This document shows, piece after piece, positions 61,705-64,000 of a stretch of 64,000 nucleotides of DNA; position 1 is the first letter of the stretch, and each line of letters opens with the position of its first letter. Source of the DNA: Gaertneriomyces semiglobifer (taxonomy: Eukaryota; Chytridiomycota; Chytridiomycetes; Spizellomycetales; Spizellomycetaceae); NCBI GenBank assembly GCA_025558075.1, contig JAHLKF010000004.1, positions 496,001 through 560,000 on the forward strand, read 5' to 3'. The notes under the pieces were generated by a model. The model searched no databases. It was not told where the DNA came from and saw nothing but the letters and a program-made list of their open reading frames with translations. The position numbers and the translations under genes are program-made.

Positions 61705-62970
61705 ATGAATCGCTGTAAGAGATGTCTGGAAACTTGTGGGCTTGCGTTCGCCAAGGCGAATCGAGGGAGTTTGCATCGCCAACCACATGGGCAGCTGCGA
61801 CCGGCAGTCACCACGATCCCATTCTCGAGGCGGACGTTTTATACGGGCCCAACAACTCAAGCCCGTAGGACGCGGCACTCTGTGCAACCAACGCCGCAGC
61901 CTTTGGAGAAGGATCCACGTTTGGAAGAGGTTGCGGAAGAGATCCTGCATGATTTGTTCGAACCTGAACGAGAAAAGGCCTCTCGACAGGCACCACGGCC
62001 ACAGCATGCGGCCCCAGAAAGCGAACTGGCAGGGGGCCAACAGCTATTTGAGGATCCTTTTCTTCAGGCCAGAGCGAAGGCTGAAGAGAAAACGAGGCCG
62101 CGAAAGGATTACAGCGGTTTGGAGAGCGGAACGACCACTCTTCCGAGAGAAGCGTATGCTGAATACGGAATTGCAGAGTTGCCAGAAGATTTGGCCAAAC
62201 GCAAAACTATTGCAAATGACTACTATGCGTCCGAAGCAGGGGCATCTGCCTCAGACGCTGCCGATGACTGGTATATTGATCCGTCCTATACTCCCTCAGA
62301 AGAAAGCTTCACTCCACGCTGGATGCAAAATGTCGAAGTGGCCGTGCGACGCAGATTAGGATTGGAAGAAGAGTCAGTCACAGATGCAGAAGATGGCCCA
62401 CTACGCCTCAAGGAAGTAGTCGAGTGTTTGCGCGAAGAAAAGGGCGACAACCTCGTCGTGATAGACATGAGAGATAAATGCGATTACACTGATTGGATGG
62501 TCATTTGTGAAGGAAGGTCTAAAAAGCAGCTGTATGCATTGGTGGACTCGGTGCGGCGACGCGTAAGTATAACTGGTGTCACTTTGTTTTCCTATCCCCT
62601 GTCTCAACACTATGGGCAATAGGCTAAGCGACGCATACCGTATGATTCGGGACTCCCCCCCACAACAACTATTGAAGGCGCTGATACAGACGATTGGATG
62701 CTGATCGACCTTGGTAGATTTATCGTCCACGCATTCACTCCAGAGGCGCGGTTGCAGTATAACTTGGAAGGACTCTGGACAGCTATCAGGGATCCTCTCT
62801 TAACTCTGGCGCGGGAAGCTGCTGAGGATGATGTCGCATCAGAGACCGAGTCACAGCTCAACCAGTTTGGAAAAATGTACGGAGAGCGGATCACGAATGT
62901 TAGACCGAAAGACGTTCAAGTACAGGACTGGGAAGAAGCACGTGCAGTTGTTGAAAGAAGTGTTGCATAA
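61705..62970 (+). CDS. Mitochondrial RsfS/MALSU1-type ribosome silencing factor
   Basis: Exons 61705-62562 and 62623-62970 give 401 residues. The N-terminal 70 residues are Arg/Ser-rich with no acids until about residue 16 and end in an SRRTFYTG cleavage-like site, a typical mitochondrial leader. A long charged middle follows. The RsfS domain lies at about residues 240-370: VVECLREEKGDNLVVIDMRD, KCDYTDWMVICEGRSKKQLYALVDSV, and after the intron DDWMLIDLGRFIVHAFTPEARLQYNLEGLW. RsfS/MALSU1 binds uL14 on the large ribosomal subunit and blocks subunit joining; in fungi it is part of ATP25-like proteins, but the ATP25 C-terminal half is absent here. The first ATG at 61705 is the best start, as an upstream GTG frame adds nothing. 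Confidence 0.92.
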
Positions 62971-63217
62971 CATAGCATTTGTAAATTCTAATAGCGCACG
63001 CGAGTACCTCTACTACTCGTTTGACCACTCGTACTTTTCCGGCGACGGATCGCACGATCATCTTCCGTCGTCTGCGGCGGACAATAGTGATGACGTTCTT
63101 GTGCCTGCTCATCGATCTGTACCACCGGTGGAACGCCATGATCCATTGCATCCATGGCACGCCGAACACTCGGCTCATTCTGCTTTCAAAGTTGCAATAT
63201 TCACGCTCTTTCACAAT

Positions 63218-63775
63218 CTAATACTTGTACTTGGTCGAGTAATCCTTTGGTGACACCACGAGACCCCTTCCTTTTCTTGCGCCTCTGTAGACGGTCTCTG
63301 TACGCGAAAGTTAGCTACCTCAATGACACAATGCAAGCGACAAGGGATTCATAATAGCGTACCGACGATGTCTACCATCTCTTGCTTGTCCTCCAGAGCC
63401 CAGTTGATTTTATTGTTGTTACCAGTCCCAAGATCGATCATAATGTGTTTATTTCTGTAGAAAAACATGACGGTGCAGGGATCGTACAACTCGTACATCT
63501 TGTTAAAGTCTGATGAAAACCGTCAATTAACCTGATGTTCGAGTCCATTCGCTTACGCCCAAACCCTTCGTACCTGGTACTTCTGAGATGTCGACAAGGT
63601 ATATTACTGCAAAGTTCTTGACTTTCTCCGCAATGGCATACAGTACCTCGTCCATCTTCATGCACGTCGGGTCCCAGTCATGACCAAAACGAATCACGAC
63701 GACCCGCTCTTCTTCACTCAGAATGGCCTGATCAACGTGCCAGCCGGACGGCAGATGTGGAAGGAAATACGACAT
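63218..63775 (-). CDS. DIB1: Spliceosomal U5 snRNP protein DIM1/TXNL4A
   Basis: Exons 63775-63574, 63509-63363 and 63297-63218 give 142 residues, exactly the length of human TXNL4A and close to yeast Dib1. A thioredoxin-like fold without the CXXC redox pair: MSYFLPHLPSGWHVDQAILS, VVVIRFGHDWDPTCMKMDEV, VIYLVDISEVP, then DFNKMYELYDPCTVMFFYRNKHI, IDLGTGNNNKINWAL, and the C-terminus RGARKGRGLVVSPKDYSTKY. It is an essential U4/U6.U5 tri-snRNP component that must leave before activation. The last exon, 80 nt, carries the highly conserved tail and would be lost in a single-frame reading. Tail-to-tail with the RsfS gene, 247 bp apart. Confidence 0.97.
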
Positions 63776-63941
63776 CGTTCGTATTCGTTAAAGTCCTGTT
63801 TGGTTTCCGTCCGTGTAAAGTTTCTTAATTGAACAAAAAGTCTCTGGGCGTGACCAAAATCGCCGAACAAAAATCCCAACAGTCTTGAACTGTGATATTT
63901 CACAGATACATAGTGAATTGAACAGCAAAGCAGCAGTAAGA

Positions 63942-64000
63942 ATGCCTGCGGTTCCGTTGCCACCGCCAGCAGCGAGGCTTGCTGCCGTCCATACGTTAAG
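63942..64000 (+). CDS. Start of an unidentified gene, cut by the window edge
   Basis: An ATG at 63942 opens MPAVPLPPPAARLAAVHTL to the window end, 167 bp from the divergent DIM1 start. The sequence is too short for a family call. The Ala/Pro-rich, Arg-containing start could be a leader peptide. It is listed because a divergent promoter with this spacing is common here. Confidence 0.3.
   Translation, partial: MPAVPLPPPAARLAAVHTL

Overview
This window is nuclear DNA from a fungus, probably an early-diverging zoosporic (chytrid-grade) species. Fungal signs are the fused tryptophan synthase, LEU2, mitochondrial acetolactate synthase, LYC1-type lysine acetyltransferase, trehalose-6-phosphate synthase/phosphatase, a White-Collar-type LOV photoreceptor, a Gag1-like protein and an OCA-family phosphatase homologue. 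Genes are dense, lie on both strands and carry many short introns, mostly 50-80 nt, with GTAAGT-like donors and CTAAC-like branch sites. A Thg1-like (TLP) tRNA 5'-end polymerase with a mitochondrial-looking leader, a LanC-like protein and an ataxin-3 Josephin protein fit a chytrid better than a yeast. The phylum is an inference, not a proof.

I rebuilt each gene by joining exons at GT..AG sites that keep the protein family alignment intact. In every complete multi-exon model the summed coding length is a multiple of three.

Layout: 1-5.5 kb holds the end of an Aurora kinase, a three-FKBP/TPR isomerase (-) and a DED1/DDX3 helicase. 6-14 kb holds a Josephin deubiquitinase, a Thg1-like protein (-), LYC1 (-), a SRAP/HMCES DNA-crosslink protein and a WC-1-like blue-light receptor (-). 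15-20 kb holds a SET-MYND methyltransferase, a LanC-like protein (-) and LEU2. 20-28 kb holds a VPS9 Rab5 exchange factor (-), a Gag1-like protein, NOP53 (-), the arginyltransferase ATE1 and ATP synthase gamma (-). 28.3-30.2 kb has no recognisable gene. 30-41 kb holds a MIT-domain protein, TPS2-like trehalose enzyme (-), EMC3, a small unknown gene (-) with a leaky-stop context, ILV2 and GNA1 (-). 41-43.6 kb is another gene-poor stretch. 43.6-64 kb holds V-ATPase subunit f/RNase K (-), SEC24, an OCA-type pseudophosphatase, TELO2, TRP5, a SAM-domain ATRX/RAD54-like SNF2 protein (-), a mitochondrial RsfS protein, DIM1/TXNL4A (-) and the first codons of one further gene.

There is no gene cluster with a single shared pathway. 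Three amino-acid biosynthesis genes (LEU2, ILV2, TRP5) and several housekeeping genes are interspersed, often as head-to-head pairs with 150-260 bp between starts. The most interesting points are the TAG-CAA-CTA stop with an 85-codon open extension at 37.1-37.6 kb, the mitochondrial-looking Thg1-like protein, the LanC-like protein that has lost all three zinc ligands, and the photoreceptor gene whose last exon appears to overlap its convergent neighbour.
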